A stretch of DNA of 64,000 bases from Phyllostachys edulis (Eukaryota > Streptophyta > Magnoliopsida > Poales > Poaceae): the NCBI GenBank assembly GCA_036346405.1, contig CM070548.1, positions 91,978,588-92,042,587 on the forward strand. The letters are read 5' to 3'. Shown piece by piece: positions 35,013-47,631 of the stretch. The notes under the pieces are model-generated. The model saw only the letters and a program-made list of their open reading frames with translations. It was not told where the DNA came from and searched no databases. A program made the position numbers and the translations under genes. Every line of letters starts with the position of its first letter. The first letter of the stretch is position 1.

Positions 35013-35326
35013 GGTACTTGATTGCTTTATCTAGCCTCGAGGCGTACGTCAAGACAACAACGCTTGCATTCCTTCGTTCCCTCCCAATACACGACACAAC
35101 CATCAATCAAGCATGCAAGAAACTAGGGTTGTTTATTTTCCTACCATACCGAACTGGTCAGACTATTGACTGATATTTAGTATTCAATACAGTAGGAAAA
35201 TTATGTTGGTTTTGGTATTTAGTTTGGTATTTACTATGTGACAAAACGAAAAAAAAACAAAAACTTGAAAGATCCTCCTTGCACAACCAATCAAGTGGTG
35301 GAGATATATCTGGCTTATTTATCAGC
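35013..35326. other. Short unassigned stretch
   Basis: AT-rich sequence with no gene or repeat recognised, between the foldback MITE and a family A LTR fragment. Confidence 0.4.
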
Positions 35327-35716
35327 TGTAAGATCGAAGAGGTCGGCTAGAGAAGGGGGAGAGGGTGAATAGACGGTTTTTAAATTTTCTTTGGCTAAAA
35401 TCGAGTTTATGTGAGGAAGAGTAAATCAAATCGGCTTTGCACAATTAAGGTCTAAATCAATTAGTCTCACTAAGTGTACCAACAACCAAAGTCTATGTCA
35501 AGGTTTGTAATTCTAGAATGACAAGCAATCAATTTAATTCTAAGAATGTAAAAAGTTTGAATATAAATTGAGCACAAGAAAGCAAACCACAATGACACGG
35601 TTTCTTTTTACCGTGGTGTTCGGAGACTTGTCGGTCTCCCCTAGTCCATATTGAGGTAAGCCCAAACGAATTGGACCAGCTCCACGAATTAAGCCAAACA
35701 CCCCAATTCCACTCGT
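35327..35716 (-). mobile_element. Family A LTR fragment, interrupted by another LTR
   Basis: Starts TGTAAGATCGAAGAGGTCGG and tracks 2035-2455 of the family A solo LTR through GGGTGAATAG, GGCTAAAA, TTGCACAATTAA and GGAC(C)(A/G)GCTCCA. Similarity stops at 35716, exactly where TGTAACATCCC of the next LTR begins. The remainder of family A is not found on the far side of the nest. Confidence 0.75.
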
Positions 35717-36364
35717 TGTAACATCCCAATTTTTTGAAGTTTAAAAACTCTTTTGAATAGTTTAGCCATTGGAAAATTCACCCAAGATTTTATTTGATTT
35801 AATTCAGAGCTTAATATGGACTTTCAATATCAAAAATAATTTAATATGATTAATGTCAACTTCAATTATTGTCAAAACTATTTTATTTGGATTCTATGTG
35901 CTTGGATATATTTTCTAGAATTTTTTTGAGTTCATTTGTTATTTTCTAATTGCTATTTGTATTTCCTGTAATTTCTAAAAAGAAAAACTAAATTAAAATA
36001 TCAGAAATTGTCTTGGGTCAATCTCCTTGATCCGCCCGCTCGCTGCTCGGCCCATTTTCATCACGCCGGCCCGTCCACCCACGCCCGCTCCCTTGTCCCT
36101 CTGCTAGGTAGGCCCCGCCTTCGTCTTCAACCCGCCTCCATCTTCCTTGCGCCTGCATTGCCTTCGTCCGCCGTTGCTAAGCTTCGAGCTCGTAGTGGCA
36201 AAATCCAATCTCCAACTAAAATATCTCGGGAAAACGCATAGAACTCTATCTCTTCCGCATCTATTTCGGTCGAAATCATATCCCGAAACGGACTTTATCT
36301 CTAAGATCAAGCAAATACGAAAATATCCCGAATTGGGGATTCCGTATCCTGGACTGATCTCACG

Positions 36365-36373
36365 CTATAAATA
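36365..36373 (+). promoter_or_regulatory. LTR TATA box in the Z copy
   Basis: CTATAAATA followed by GGACCCCGGGATCG. It fixes the transcription orientation of the family Y LTR, whose 5' end is TGTAACATCCC. Confidence 0.5.
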
Positions 36374-36858
36374 GGACCCCGGGATCGTAATAGCTTCCTC
36401 CTCCCGAACCCTAACCCAATTTCGCCCCAAGAGCTCTAGAGCCTAAGAATTTCCGATCTTAGGGTTTTGAAGCCGAAACCCTAACACTCCAATTCCTCCG
36501 CCGCCATCGATGTCCTGCCTCCGTGGATTGCACCGCTGACTTCCCCGTCACCGAATCTACCTCAAGGACCTTTCCCTGACCCCGAGGCGCTGCTGTTGTG
36601 CATCCTGGACAACAACTACTCCTCTCCACCGCTCCGTTGCCAATTTTGGTGATCACCGTCATCCTCCCGAGCTGAGACAAGTACCAATAGGTTTGCAATA
36701 ACTTGCTCTTTTCAATGCGTGTGTCCGCCGTCGACAAGACACCGCCGTGCAACGTTGTCGCTGGAGGCCATAAGGTTCACCGTGGATGTGACGTCACCTT
36801 CTACGTGGCGTCCTAGTCAGCGTCCATCTCAGCAGCGACATCATCATGTGTACGTGCG

Positions 36859-39800
36859 TGTCGGGACCCAAAAATACGATTAAGAACCCCTCTGTGCATT
36901 CTGAACTAGTCCCAGATCAGTAGCTAGCTCACATAGGAAACAGTGATGAAATATCATCCATTTATTCGATTTACTAAAAAGATCTCAAAATAACAAATAA
37001 TAATAATAACTGGACCTTATGGTCAATGTTTACTTAACTTGCCTCGCAGGGCTAAAGAAACAAATAAACTCTTGCAGCGGAACAAAAATCTTGAAATGGC
37101 CAATCAACACGCACATAGGCAATCGAGTGGAGAAGCATCCTAGTCCGCAAAACCTTCATAGTCCATCCTATGAAAGAACTCTTGAGCAGCTCGATATTCT
37201 TCAACTGATCAACAAAGGCGTAAAGTCATGAATACATAAAGCACTCAACATGCTGTAGGAAAATGTATGCAAATAGTATTTATGCACGGCTTGACAAATG
37301 TTAGCTGTATGGTTCTTTTGCAGAAAATAGCATTGACGATAAATATAATAAATAGTTTGAAATGCGTAGTTAAAAAGAATAATAAATAAGTAAACAATTG
37401 CTTTGAAACAACCAGTGAACTTCCCATTCACCTCCCAAGACAAACCACCAAGTGAATTACCCGTCCACCAAACAAACACTATATTCATCAAGTGAACTTC
37501 CCATTCACACTCCGACATATTTTATAAGAAACTCTACCTCTCGTGTGAAATCCCCGGATACGTCCATAACCGCGGACATGACTATTCGAATAGTTTTACA
37601 CTCTGCAGAGGTTGTACAACTTTACCCACAAGAGATAATCAAATTATAATATCCGCTCACACACTTCCGTAGGTATGCGACTAAAAGATTATCACAAGGC
37701 CATTACAAAGCTCTGCTTTGACCCGATTCTGCTCGCTAAGGTTTCAATACTGAATGTCTTTTCGACCAGACAGAGCCCCCTCTCGTGCCAAACACAACCA
37801 AAACAAAACCAAATCAAAACATTACTAATTAGTTAGCCAGGTCCCGCTCATACAGGACATGTGGTTGTACGGTTAAGGCCCAGTTCAATGGCGCACAAGA
37901 TTAAGTCCTTAACCAGTTACTCAGACGATCTTACCACAACCCACAACGTGCTAACCACACCCTCAATCCACCATCCACTCGCCCGAGCAAAAACCATTTT
38001 GTTTAACTAAGACGAATGACATACCCTCTCATGGTACACAAATTTTAACAAGAGTGGCTAACAACCACGATTGCATATATCATTAAGTCAAGATTAATCA
38101 TTATGACATATATGATAATGAACCCATCGTAACTAAGCTTGACTAAGTATTTGTACGCTACCTATGTTGGTAACACAAATATGTCCAACTAAAATTATCT
38201 ATGCTAGGGTGACAAATGATTCATGGCATTCAAATAATCAATGGAGGCATAATGACAACAGGTGATAGCTAATCCCAAAACAATTTGTATAAAGATAGCA
38301 TGCAATTGTATAAAACAATATACTTTTGAAATCATAGGTTCAATATGATCAAAGGACTATGGCTTGCCTTGGAATAAATCCTAAGATTGATCTTGATCTT
38401 GGTGCACTCCTCTTTGCTCAAAACTTCCCGAAGCATCAACGTTTACTCGCAAACAAAGCAAATAAATCATATACATAAATAACAGAGAGAAAAAACTCCA
38501 AAAATTAAATAAAAATCTAAGATAAATAGAGCTTGAATTTAGATGAATTTAGAAATTTGAATGTGCTCAATCGAAGTTCGGATGAAGAAGATATGGCCTC
38601 TGAAAGTTTGAAATCCATGAAATAATGAAAAATCAGAATTTATGGATTTACTGGAATTATTTTTTTGAAGGAAAAACAATTTAATGCGTCAGCTGATGTC
38701 ATCAAAGGTTTTTGGCCGAAAAGAAAATAAGAAAGGAAATTGAAAAGATTATGACAGGTGGGACCCACTCGTCATAGGGATGGTGTATAGTGGACTTAGT
38801 CTACCGAGGCGCTTTAGGGTTTTGAATCCAGATCTGCCACACGGGCATTAACGTGGCGATGACTCAGTGACATGTGGGTGACACAGGGCACTAGGGCTGA
38901 GGTGGACGCGGAGATGGCGCTGACATGGACAGCGGCGGTGGCGGTGGTGCTCCAGACCCGATGGTCGCCGGCGATTACGGCCTCGTTAGAGTGAATGGAG
39001 GACTCCGGCGAGTAGCTAATACGGCAGTGAACTCAACAAGGGGCTTGCGATGACTAGAGGCGAACCACGGTGGCTAGCGACGAGGTTAGGTGGTGGTTGT
39101 GTAATACCCCGTTCAATCTTTAGAACTATATTTTAATTTGAACCGGTTTATTAGGAATTAAAAAGGGATTTTAGAATTTCTCTTGAAGGGGATTAAATTT
39201 TGGGCTAAAGGCCTATAGCCTTGGCCCATTAGGGGCAGCCAAAACCCTAGGTGCTACAATACCACCCCTCTTGCTACAGTACCACACCACCGCTCTGATA
39301 CCATCATGCAGCTGCATACAAAGGTCGCCACCTCCGTTCTTCTTGCCCAAGAAGAAGGAGGAGGGAAGAACCCTTCGTGTAAATCGGCCAAGGAGAAAAG
39401 AAGAGGGAGAGAGGAGAAGAAGAGGAGAGGAGTGCCTCACGGGGGTTTCAGCGAGCACACGTGTCTTCAAGGGTAATGAACGATTTCTCGTTGGATTTGA
39501 TCGATTTAGATTCGTAAATTGCCATGATTAGGGGATCGTCGTTCTGCTGCGATTAATTTTAGTATTTTGTCCATTACTCGCTCGTCAGTTTTCGTGTAGT
39601 TAAAGTCCAAATTGGAGGATTGCGTCTCCTATAGATTTGTAGAGTTTGTTTTCAGCTTTCCATAGGTTTAAATATGACCCAATTCGGAGTTGTGGTATAG
39701 AAGTTACGTTCATTTCATTATCGCTGTCCAGAAAGTCTGACGGATATTAGCAGTCGCCTTGTTTATGAAATAAGATTGTGTTAAGGGTTGATTCAGGGAT

Positions 39801-42042
39801 TTTACCCAACACGATTGTCGTAGAAAATTTCTTAAGATTTCCAAATTGTTAAAAATCTTGAAATTTGGTTCATCCATTCGAAAGTTATGAATTTTCTTAT
39901 TCTGTTGTATGTTATGTCTGACAGATTATAGTTCTGGATATTCATCTGATTATTAGACTCGAAGTTGGCCAAATTAGAGATTCTCGCCAACTAGGTTATT
40001 GTATAGGATTTCATTACCTTTCTAGAGAATCTGAGTTTTCTCTTTTACGAGTTTCAGAGCGAAAGTTATGTAACTTTTAATACTGTTGTCCAGTGTAGCT
40101 TCCTGCTAGATTGTTGTTTAGCTTGAGTAGAGCAAGTAGTTAACTTTGGGTTTTGGGAAGATGAGGTAGAAGCATTGCGAGTAACATCTTGATATCATGT
40201 TGTTCTTATTTGAGTAATTTAATGGTGTAGGAGGAGAGGTTTCAAGATTAGTGGCATTATCCTTGCCTCCTAGCGCATCGCAACGTGAAAGGCAAGTACA
40301 TTTTGGATTGAAATGATGGTTAATTGTTTGTAGTGCTTGATGTTCTTGCTATGATTAACTTCTATGGTGTATGATTAGTTTCCAATGATTTCTGTTTCTT
40401 TCTACGTATGTTAAACCATGCTTCTTGAGATTATACCTTTCATATTCATATATTCATTCATTCGTTCGTTCGTTCATGTTTCACCCACGAGAGTAGGAAG
40501 TAAAGACCCATCATTATAATATAGGCATGTAAGACCCACCATTCCAATGTGGGAAAATTGGATCTCCGTTATGAAACATTCTTCATACGGGCCTTGGATC
40601 CCCGCATTTTGGATAATGCGGGCCTGAGTGAACACCGACGGGTGTTCACTGCTATACCGGTATAAGCAGAAGAGAAGAGCATGCATTTCATTCTTGCATA
40701 ATATTTCTGCCATTCTACCACGTTTTCGGACACTATGAATGTTATGTTTTTGTTGTAGTATTTTCTATATTATTATGTTGTACTTGCTGAGTCATGGACT
40801 CATTCTTGTTAGTGTTTGTCTGTTTTAGGTAAACACTGAAGACGGCATGCTTGGGAGGGATTAGTCATGAATCTCTTCATTCACTTCACTTATTTCATAT
40901 TTTAGTCAATGGACTTATTATTATCTTTCATTTGATAAATTTTGGATTGTAATAAATGGAGTTCTAATGGTTGAGATTGTCATTCATTATGATTTGGTTG
41001 AAATAGTTAATGCTTAATATTCATCGTATAGATTCTTGATAGTTTAAATTTGAATGGTTTATTATGAATGGATATTTAGAATTTGGATATGTTACTGAAA
41101 TCTAATTCAATTCTTAAAGTCGTTCTCTTGTGAGATGAACCTTACATGTTTTTAGCTGATAGAATGTTGAAATTAAATCATATTGTTTCTTTATGTTAGA
41201 CTTTAGGTAATATCTTGGCTTTCGCATAGCCAGGGTGTTACAGTTTGGATCTCGGGCTTGACGGGATCTGTCTTCCAGTGACTCTCCGGCGGAACAAACG
41301 TGGCTAGGAGGTAGATCTGGACCTTGTGATCACAGCGGCGGCAACCACGAGGCTTGAGCGGCTCTGACGGCGATGAACGGGCTCGTCGGAGTTGCGGTGG
41401 TGACCTAGCTCCTTTGGCAGATTCCGGCGGCTAGGGCTTCAATCTCGGGCGCTGGCGGCTGGTGTTGGGACACGGAGACCAAGGGGTACCCCTCCCCTTT
41501 TATACGAGCGGCCCAGAGAGTTTGTGGCGCAAATGGCGAGGAAAGCGGCGCGGTGAAGGAGTCCGGGTGCAAGACGGGATTGAAGATGAAGATGACGTGG
41601 CCAAAGGGAACGCGTCGCACACGACTTAGCGGTGACTGACAAGTGGGACAAGCTGCGCGCGGGGGCGAAGAGAGAAGGAGAAGCAGGCCGCGCAGGAGTT
41701 GGGCCAGAGGTGGAAAGATGGGCCGAAGGCATAGGGTTTCGGCCCAAAGACCTTTTTTGAGATTTTAGTAGCCTTTTCTTTTTAGAAAATATAGAAAATC
41801 CCAAATAGCAATTATAAAATAGCAAATGCACTCGAAAAAATTCTAGAGAATTCTAGAAAATATATCCAAGCACATAGAACCCAAATAAAATAATTTTAAC
41901 AATAGTTGATGTTGACATTAATCATGTTAAATTATTTTTGATTTATGAAAATTCAGATTAAGCTTTAACTTTAACAGAAAAATTCAAATGGCTATTTTTA
42001 TTTTTAAAACTTCAAAAATAGACCAAATTTTGGGATGTTACA
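36859..42042 (-). mobile_element. Solo LTR, family Y copy 1, TSD GTGCG, itself interrupted
   Basis: Begins TGTCGGGACCC and ends GGGATGTTACA. The perfect duplication GTGCG at 36854-36858 and 42043-42047 shows it inserted into the oppositely oriented Z copy. After removing the nested element at 39100-41242, its length is about 3.04 kb, nearly equal to family Y copy 2 (3.06 kb). A minus-strand TATA (TATAAAAG, 41497-41504) supports leftward orientation. No gag or pol is present, so it is read as a solo LTR. LTRs of about 3 kb are known in rice gypsy families, but the family name is not assigned here. Confidence 0.8.
39100..41242. mobile_element. LTR-like insertion (2.14 kb) nested in family Y copy 1
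   Basis: Begins TGTAATACCCCG and ends CCAGGGTGTTACA. It is flanked by GGTTG (39095-39099) and GTTTG (41243-41247), a 4-of-5 duplication. Contents include AAACCCTAGGTGCTACAATA, GGATAATGCGGGCCTGAGTG and CTGAGTCATGGACTC, typical of plant gypsy LTR 3' portions. There is no coding sequence, so it is likely a solo LTR of a different family with similar termini. Confidence 0.65.
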
Positions 42043-43650
42043 GTGCGTGTCGCTTGCGTGGTGCCACGTCAGTCGCCACATGCGCGCCCACGTGTCCATC
42101 AGATCCAAACCCTAGATCTAAATCTTATAGACTCAGTCCATCGTGGGCCGCGTCTCTGACTTGTGGGTCCTACATGTCAGTCCCACTGTGCCGCGGGCCC
42201 ACTTTCAGCCTCTAGAGTTAATTCCCAGTTTTCTTTTTATTTTTGAAAATCAGCGCCGATGTCAACATGACGTCATAACCCAGATTCTTCAGTAGAAAAT
42301 AAATTCAAAATAATCCAGAAATTCCTTACTGAGCATTTTCTTTAGATTTAGATCTTCCAAAAGCCATATCTTCTTCATCGGACTCCGATTGAGCTCATTC
42401 AAATATTTTAATTCATCTAAATTCGAGCTATATTTATCTAGGTTTTTATTGAATTTTTGGAGTTTTTTCTCTCTGTTATTTATTTATTTTGTTTTTTTTG
42501 CTTCGTTTGCGAGTAGATGTTGATTCTTCGGGGAATTTTGAAGAAGAAGTAGTTCACCAAGACCAAGACCAGTACCAAGATCTATTTCAAGGCAAGTTGT
42601 ACCTTTGATCATATGGAACCCAGTTTTTCAAAATTACTTTGATTCAAATTATTGCATTTACTTTAAGTATTTATTTAAATGCTTTTGGGTTTAGTTATTA
42701 ATCATGTTTGTTATATCTACCTTGTCCATTGTTATGTCATGATCTTTTGTGATAAAACTGTGTGCCCTGTGTGCTATATATTACTCATTGATGGCATGTG
42801 TTGCACTTAACCAACAGGATTGATTGTTTAGTTAGAAATTGAAAGTCTTGCCTTGATCAATTAAGGACTTAACTTTGTGCGCCATTGAACTGAGCCATAA
42901 CTGTACGACCGCATGCCCGGTATGGGATGGGCCTAATTAGTAAGTTATGGAGTCTCGACATTGACTACTTAAGTAGTAGGTTAAGCTCTGTGCCAGGGTG
43001 GAGGTGTGTTTCTGCCTCCATGTCGATTCACATCGATAGATGGTTCGTCAGTTCCAGGTCCAACGATGTGATGGACTAATTTCCTGTGTGGGAGTTAGTG
43101 TTGTTAGTAAAACACATCGGGAGTGTCAATTGTTGAGATGAAGTTTCGGAAAAGTTTTGTTATGATTAGTGTTTGCTACACTGGTTATATCGTGTGGGTA
43201 AAGTGTAAAAACTCTGCAGAGTGTTAATCAATCTATTCAAATAGTCGCGTCCACGGTCATGGACATGCTCGGGGATTTCACACGAGGGTTGGATTTTCAT
43301 AAAACATTTGGGAAGGGAGCTGTGTGATTTATGTCATATGGCTGTGTGAAATAAATTGATTGTGCTTTGTGTCTTTGTGAAAATAACTGTTAAATTATTA
43401 CTTTTTATTTTTTTGAATTAGGTTTTAATCTATTATTTGTATTCAATTGCAAATGTTGCTTTTATGCAAAAGAACCACATAAGTCATTTCCTTTGGAATA
43501 AGCCATCATGTATACATCACATTCTATGGTATGACTTGCGAGTACGGTTGTGTACTCAAGCTTGCTATAATCAATCAATAGAAGTGGAGGAGTCTTCAAC
43601 CGCTTTTGAGGAGAAGTTCTACGAAATTTTCCAAAAAGAATTTTTATAAA

Positions 43651-44565
43651 AGGATTTTTCTTTTAAAAGATAAGGCAAAATGTGCTTTGTAGGCACATAA
43701 AGATAATAATTTTGTATTGAAGGTTTAAAATCAAACCAATTTGAATTTATTGAGTTTTTCACTTTCTTAGCTTTGTATGAGTTAGAAATACTATTTCAAG
43801 AGAAGATACACAAAGAAATCCAGCTCAAATAGCCAAACTCACTATATGCAAGAATAAGTCATTTTAGATCAAACTAGTTTTTTGGTGAACTTCAAATGAA
43901 TATAAATTTTCAACGGTTGGTCTTTTGTAAAAACTTTGAACTAGAAAAAAGCTTGAAATGACCAACCCTACTAGTTTGGTATTGACAACTTTTTCAAAAA
44001 CTCAATAGATTTTGATTTATGAAATATGTCATTTAATCCAAAAGCAAGATCATATAAGATCCTTTTGGGACCGAATTTGCTACTTTGTTTCTAAAATTGG
44101 AATTTTTACTCCACAATCTTTGGAAAATATTTAAAATACATATTTAAGTACTTTTATCTAGTTTTTCATAAATTTTAGCCTTTTAAGCAAGTTTTTTTGA
44201 CTTTTGACCAAAGAGGTTTTTTAAAAAGGCTAAACTTGCATATCATTGATAATTTCACTCAAAAAAAATACCAAATGGAGAAAATAAGAATGAAAAACAA
44301 GCATTCACAAGATCTATAAATTATTTTGGGCAAATAGGTAAAATAACTTTCCCAACATTAATACTTTACAGCTTTTTAAGTAAGCCCAAAATATTTTATA
44401 AGTTTTTCACAAAGAAAAAAAAACCCCTTACACGAAGGTTCCTCTTGACATTTCTTTCTTCTCCTTTGATACACAAATGATTCTTTTCCATCTTGTCATC
44501 TTCTCTTTTATCATCTCTCCCCCTTAAGCTTATGCAAGCTCCAATTGCATTTTTCTCTCCCTATG
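43651..44565. other. AT-rich degenerate retroelement debris
   Basis: Mostly A/T-rich with TTTTGACTTTTG and CTTTTTAAGC phrases that resemble 48640-49340. It ends with TCTCTCCCCCTTAAGCTTATG, a pyrimidine-rich stretch like the complement of a polypurine tract. No frames of interest. Probably internal noncoding sequence of an old minus-strand retroelement shared with 47632-51000. Confidence 0.35.
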
Positions 44566-46261
44566 TGTCGGGACCCCGGATATGCAACTCCGAGACCCTC
44601 TGTGTATTCTGAACTAGTCCCAGATCAGTAGCTAGTCCACACAGTTGCAACAATGATGAAATCATAACCATACAAGAAGATAGCTAAGAAAAAGGCGAAT
44701 TAATATTACTTAGAAGCAAAAGGACTTTATGGTTAAGTTTTACAGGGTTTGCCACATAGGGCTCAACGACAACAGAGTAAACTTGTAGCAGGAAGAAATC
44801 ACTCGTGGTAGCCATCCGACATGCCCATAGGCAATCGAGTGGAGGATGCGACCTAGTTCGTGTAGTCTTCGAAGTAATCTTTCTCGTAGAACTCAGTGTT
44901 CCGTGGGTCTTCTTTGACGACTGATCAACAAAGGGTGCAAAGCCGTGAGTACTTAAAGTACTCAGCAAGTCGTAGAAAAACGTATGCAAGTAGTATTCAT
45001 GCAAGACTTGACAAGGATAATTTTATGGCTATTTTGCAAAAAGCAATATTGACATTAAATACAGTAAGTAGATTGGAAATCACAATTTGAAAGATTAATA
45101 CACAAGTAATCAAGTTTCTTTGCAACAACTAGTGAACACCCCCGTTCACTTCCCAACCAGCAACCAGTGAACAACCCGTTCACTTCCCAACTGAACCATT
45201 CCAACATTTTTGAGAAAATTTACCCCTCGTGTGAAATCACCAGGCATTGTCCATAACCGGAGACACGACTATTTGAATAGTTTTACACTCTGCAGAGGTT
45301 GTACGGCTTGACCCACAAGAGATAATCATCTTATAATGTCCGCTCACACACTTTCGAGGTGTGTGACTAAGAGATTATCACAAGGCTTTTACAAAGCTCC
45401 GTTTTGACTCGGTTTTGCTCGCTAAGGATTCATCGTCCCGCCCCCTCTTGCGCCACTTATCAACCTAAACAGAACCAACTCAAAATATTACTAATTAGTT
45501 GGCCATGTCCACTCCATAAATGGACTTGTGGTTGCACGGTATGTCTCAGATCAATGGCGCACAAAGTTAAGTACTTAGAGACTACTCAAGCGAAACATCC
45601 TTACCCCAATGTGCTTCCTGCACCCCCTTTACTACACGATCATTCGCCTAAGTATGAAATCATTTTCGGTTCAACTTGACCAAATGACAACCCTTGCCAT
45701 GGCACAACAACTTTGAATAACAGTGGCCGCACCACAATTCCATATTTCATTAAGTGAAATTTATCATCATTGAATCAGGTGATCGAGAGACCATCGTATA
45801 ACTAAAGCATGACTAAACATAATACGCACCCATGTTGATATTACAATAATGTCCAACTAAGATTACCCAACCTATGGTGTCTAAGGGTACATGTCAACAT
45901 GTCATTCACAATTATTCAATGAATCATACTATCAAGTAGGTATTTAACTATTCCCAAAACCACTTTTATACAACTAGCCATGCATGTTTATATCAAATAA
46001 TATAATTTTGTAAATTGGGTATGACATGATCAAAGGTCTACAGCTTGCCTTCGTTGAAGAGTTCAGATGCTTCGGTCGTCGGGTCCAAGAGTTCTTCGGA
46101 AACGCTGGAATCTATACGTACAAAAAGAGCCAAATAAATAAAACAATTCCAAATAAAATCCAAAAATTACCAAACTAGAACCAAAAGAAAGGCACTGAAT
46201 TCAGATGAATTTAGAGATTTGAATCACTCGAATCGGAGCTCGAACGAAGGATAACGAGCCC

Positions 46262-46620
46262 TTGGAAGGAGGTTTGACTACAAGTGGTCGGAAGGAGGTT
46301 CGACTACCTAGTCGAAGGAGGTTCGATTGGTCGAAAGGTTTAGGCCACCTGGTCGAAGGAGGTTCGGCTACCTGGTCGAAAGAGGTTCGACTGGTCGGAA
46401 GGAGGTTCAACTACCTGGTCGAAAGAGATTCGATTGGTCGGAAGGAGGTTCGACTAGCTGGCCGAAAGAGGTTTGATTGGTCGGAAGGAGGTTCGACTAC
46501 CTGGTCGAAAGAGGTTCGACTGGTCAGAAGAGTTAGGCCACCTGGTTGAAGGAGGTTCGCCTACCTGGTCGAAAGAGGTTCGACTAGTTGAAAGGAGGTT
46601 CGACTACCTGGTCGAAAGTT
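46262..46620. repeat. Minisatellite built on GGAGGTTCGACTACCTGGTC
   Basis: About a dozen degenerate units of 20-23 bp alternate GGAAGGAGGTTCGACTACC and TGGTCGAAAGAGGTTCGACT. A longer variant with TTAGGCCACC appears twice, giving a higher-order pattern. Its open frames on the plus strand are a by-product of the repeat. Confidence 0.85.
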
Positions 46621-46972
46621 GTGACCGACGGCGATAAGGAGAGCGACGAGGCGGTCGAAGACGGCACAGGAGCTCCGGTGAACTCCCGGCGAAGACATGG
46701 GGAGCCTCGGGTAGAACGCAGTCTCACGATGCTAGAGGTGACGACAACGTCGACGGATAGGCTTTGACGGTAACGGCGCTAGAGGCGATGGCGCGAGCTT
46801 CAGCCGGCGGCGGTGAAACTCGAAGCACGGTGAAACGAGGACAAGAGAGAGAGGGAGAGAGTTGAGGGGGAAAAAAGAGAAGGGCAAAGGGCTCCCCGGT
46901 GCTCCATTTAAAGAGGATGGGGGAGGACCGGGCGACAAGATGGAGCGGTGGGATTCGTGGTGGTGCGGCAGA

Positions 46973-47141
46973 GACGACGGCATTTAATGCGCATATCGCT
47001 GAGGAGACTACGACATTTAATGCGCACGGCGCTGCGGAGTCAACGACATTTAATGCGCATGTCGGTGAGAAGACGACGGCATGTAATGTGCATAGCGCTG
47101 CGGAGACAACGATATTTAAAGCGCACGACGCTGAGAAAAAA
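46973..47141. repeat. Minisatellite, 34-35 bp units, five copies
   Basis: Units contain ACGACATTTAATGCGCA followed by an alternating (A/G)(T/C)CGCTG(A/C)GGAG segment. Two forms alternate, so the underlying unit may be a 69-bp dimer. Confidence 0.85.
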
Positions 47142-47167
47142 GAGGGAGGAAGAATGCGTCGAGGCGA

Positions 47168-47375
47168 GGGTGGTCGAAACCGAAAGGGTGGTCGACACTG
47201 AGAGGGTGGTCGACACTGAGAGGGTGGTCGAAATCGAGAGGGTGGTCGCAACCGAGAGGGTGGTCGCAACCGAAAGGGTGGTTGACACCGAAGGGGTGGT
47301 CGGAACCGAAAGGGTGGTCGAAACCGAGAGGGGTGGTCGAAACAGAAAGGGTGGTCGACACCAAAGGGGTGGTGC
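47168..47375. repeat. Minisatellite, 17-18 bp units, about a dozen copies
   Basis: Units are variants of GGGTGGTCGAAACCGAGA, including GGTGGTCGACACTGAGAG and GGTGGTCGCAACCGAGAG. It has a common GGTGGTCG core and lies 30 bp from the previous array. Confidence 0.85.
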
Positions 47376-47631
47376 GGGTCGGCGCACGGGGAAAGGAATG
47401 GGCCAACGGGAATTCGAAACAACCAGAGAAATGGGATTTTAAATACCAGAGAACCCCAATAAACTCAAAATAATCCAAATTTTGAATTAGTTGAAGTTTG
47501 ATTAATTCATATTAAATTGCTTTTAATTTAAAAAATCTCCAAGTTAAGCTTTAGCAATTCAACAAAACCAAATAGTTATTTTTATTTTGAAAATTTTCAA
47601 GAAGCTCTGAAAACTGGGATGTTACACTGTA

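Larger units (their letters stand above)
35717..43650 (+). mobile_element. LTR, family Y in plus orientation (Z copy), split by a nested LTR
   Basis: Begins TGTAACATCCCAA and runs to 36858, then resumes at 42048 after the nested LTR and fades near 43650. It is the reverse complement of the family Y copies at 36859-42042 and 44566-47626. Shared features include ATATATTTTCTAGAATT, TATTTATTT-rich stretches, GACTATTCGAATAG-type words and TTTTGCAAAAGAACC. A TATA box at 36365-36373 (CTATAAATAGG) is on the plus strand. The 3' 300 bp expected from family Y are missing, so it is truncated. No coding content. Confidence 0.65.
44566..47626 (-). mobile_element. Solo LTR, family Y copy 2 (3.06 kb)
   Basis: Begins TGTCGGGACCCCGG and ends CTGGGATGTTACA. 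It shares with family Y copy 1 the phrases TGAACTAGTCCCAGATCAGTAGCTAG (20-base core), TTTTACACTCTGCAGAGGTT and CACAAGAGATAATC. The flanks CTATG and CTGTA match only 3 of 5, so the target duplication has decayed or one border is off. It carries three private minisatellites (46262-47375) absent from copy 1. No pol coding; the long open frames in this part come from the repeats. Confidence 0.7.

Noticed and set aside
46262..46620. Repeated GGTTCGA words suggesting tRNA T-loops
   Set aside because: No acceptor stem, anticodon arm or cloverleaf spacing; the word belongs to the minisatellite unit.
47168..47375. CRISPR-like appearance of regularly spaced repeats
   Set aside because: Units are contiguous and degenerate with no unique spacers, and the sequence is eukaryotic; it is a minisatellite.
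46724..47442. Open frames of 160-232 codons on both strands
   Set aside because: They are produced by the minisatellites, whose units do not create stops; peptide repeats only mirror the DNA repeat.
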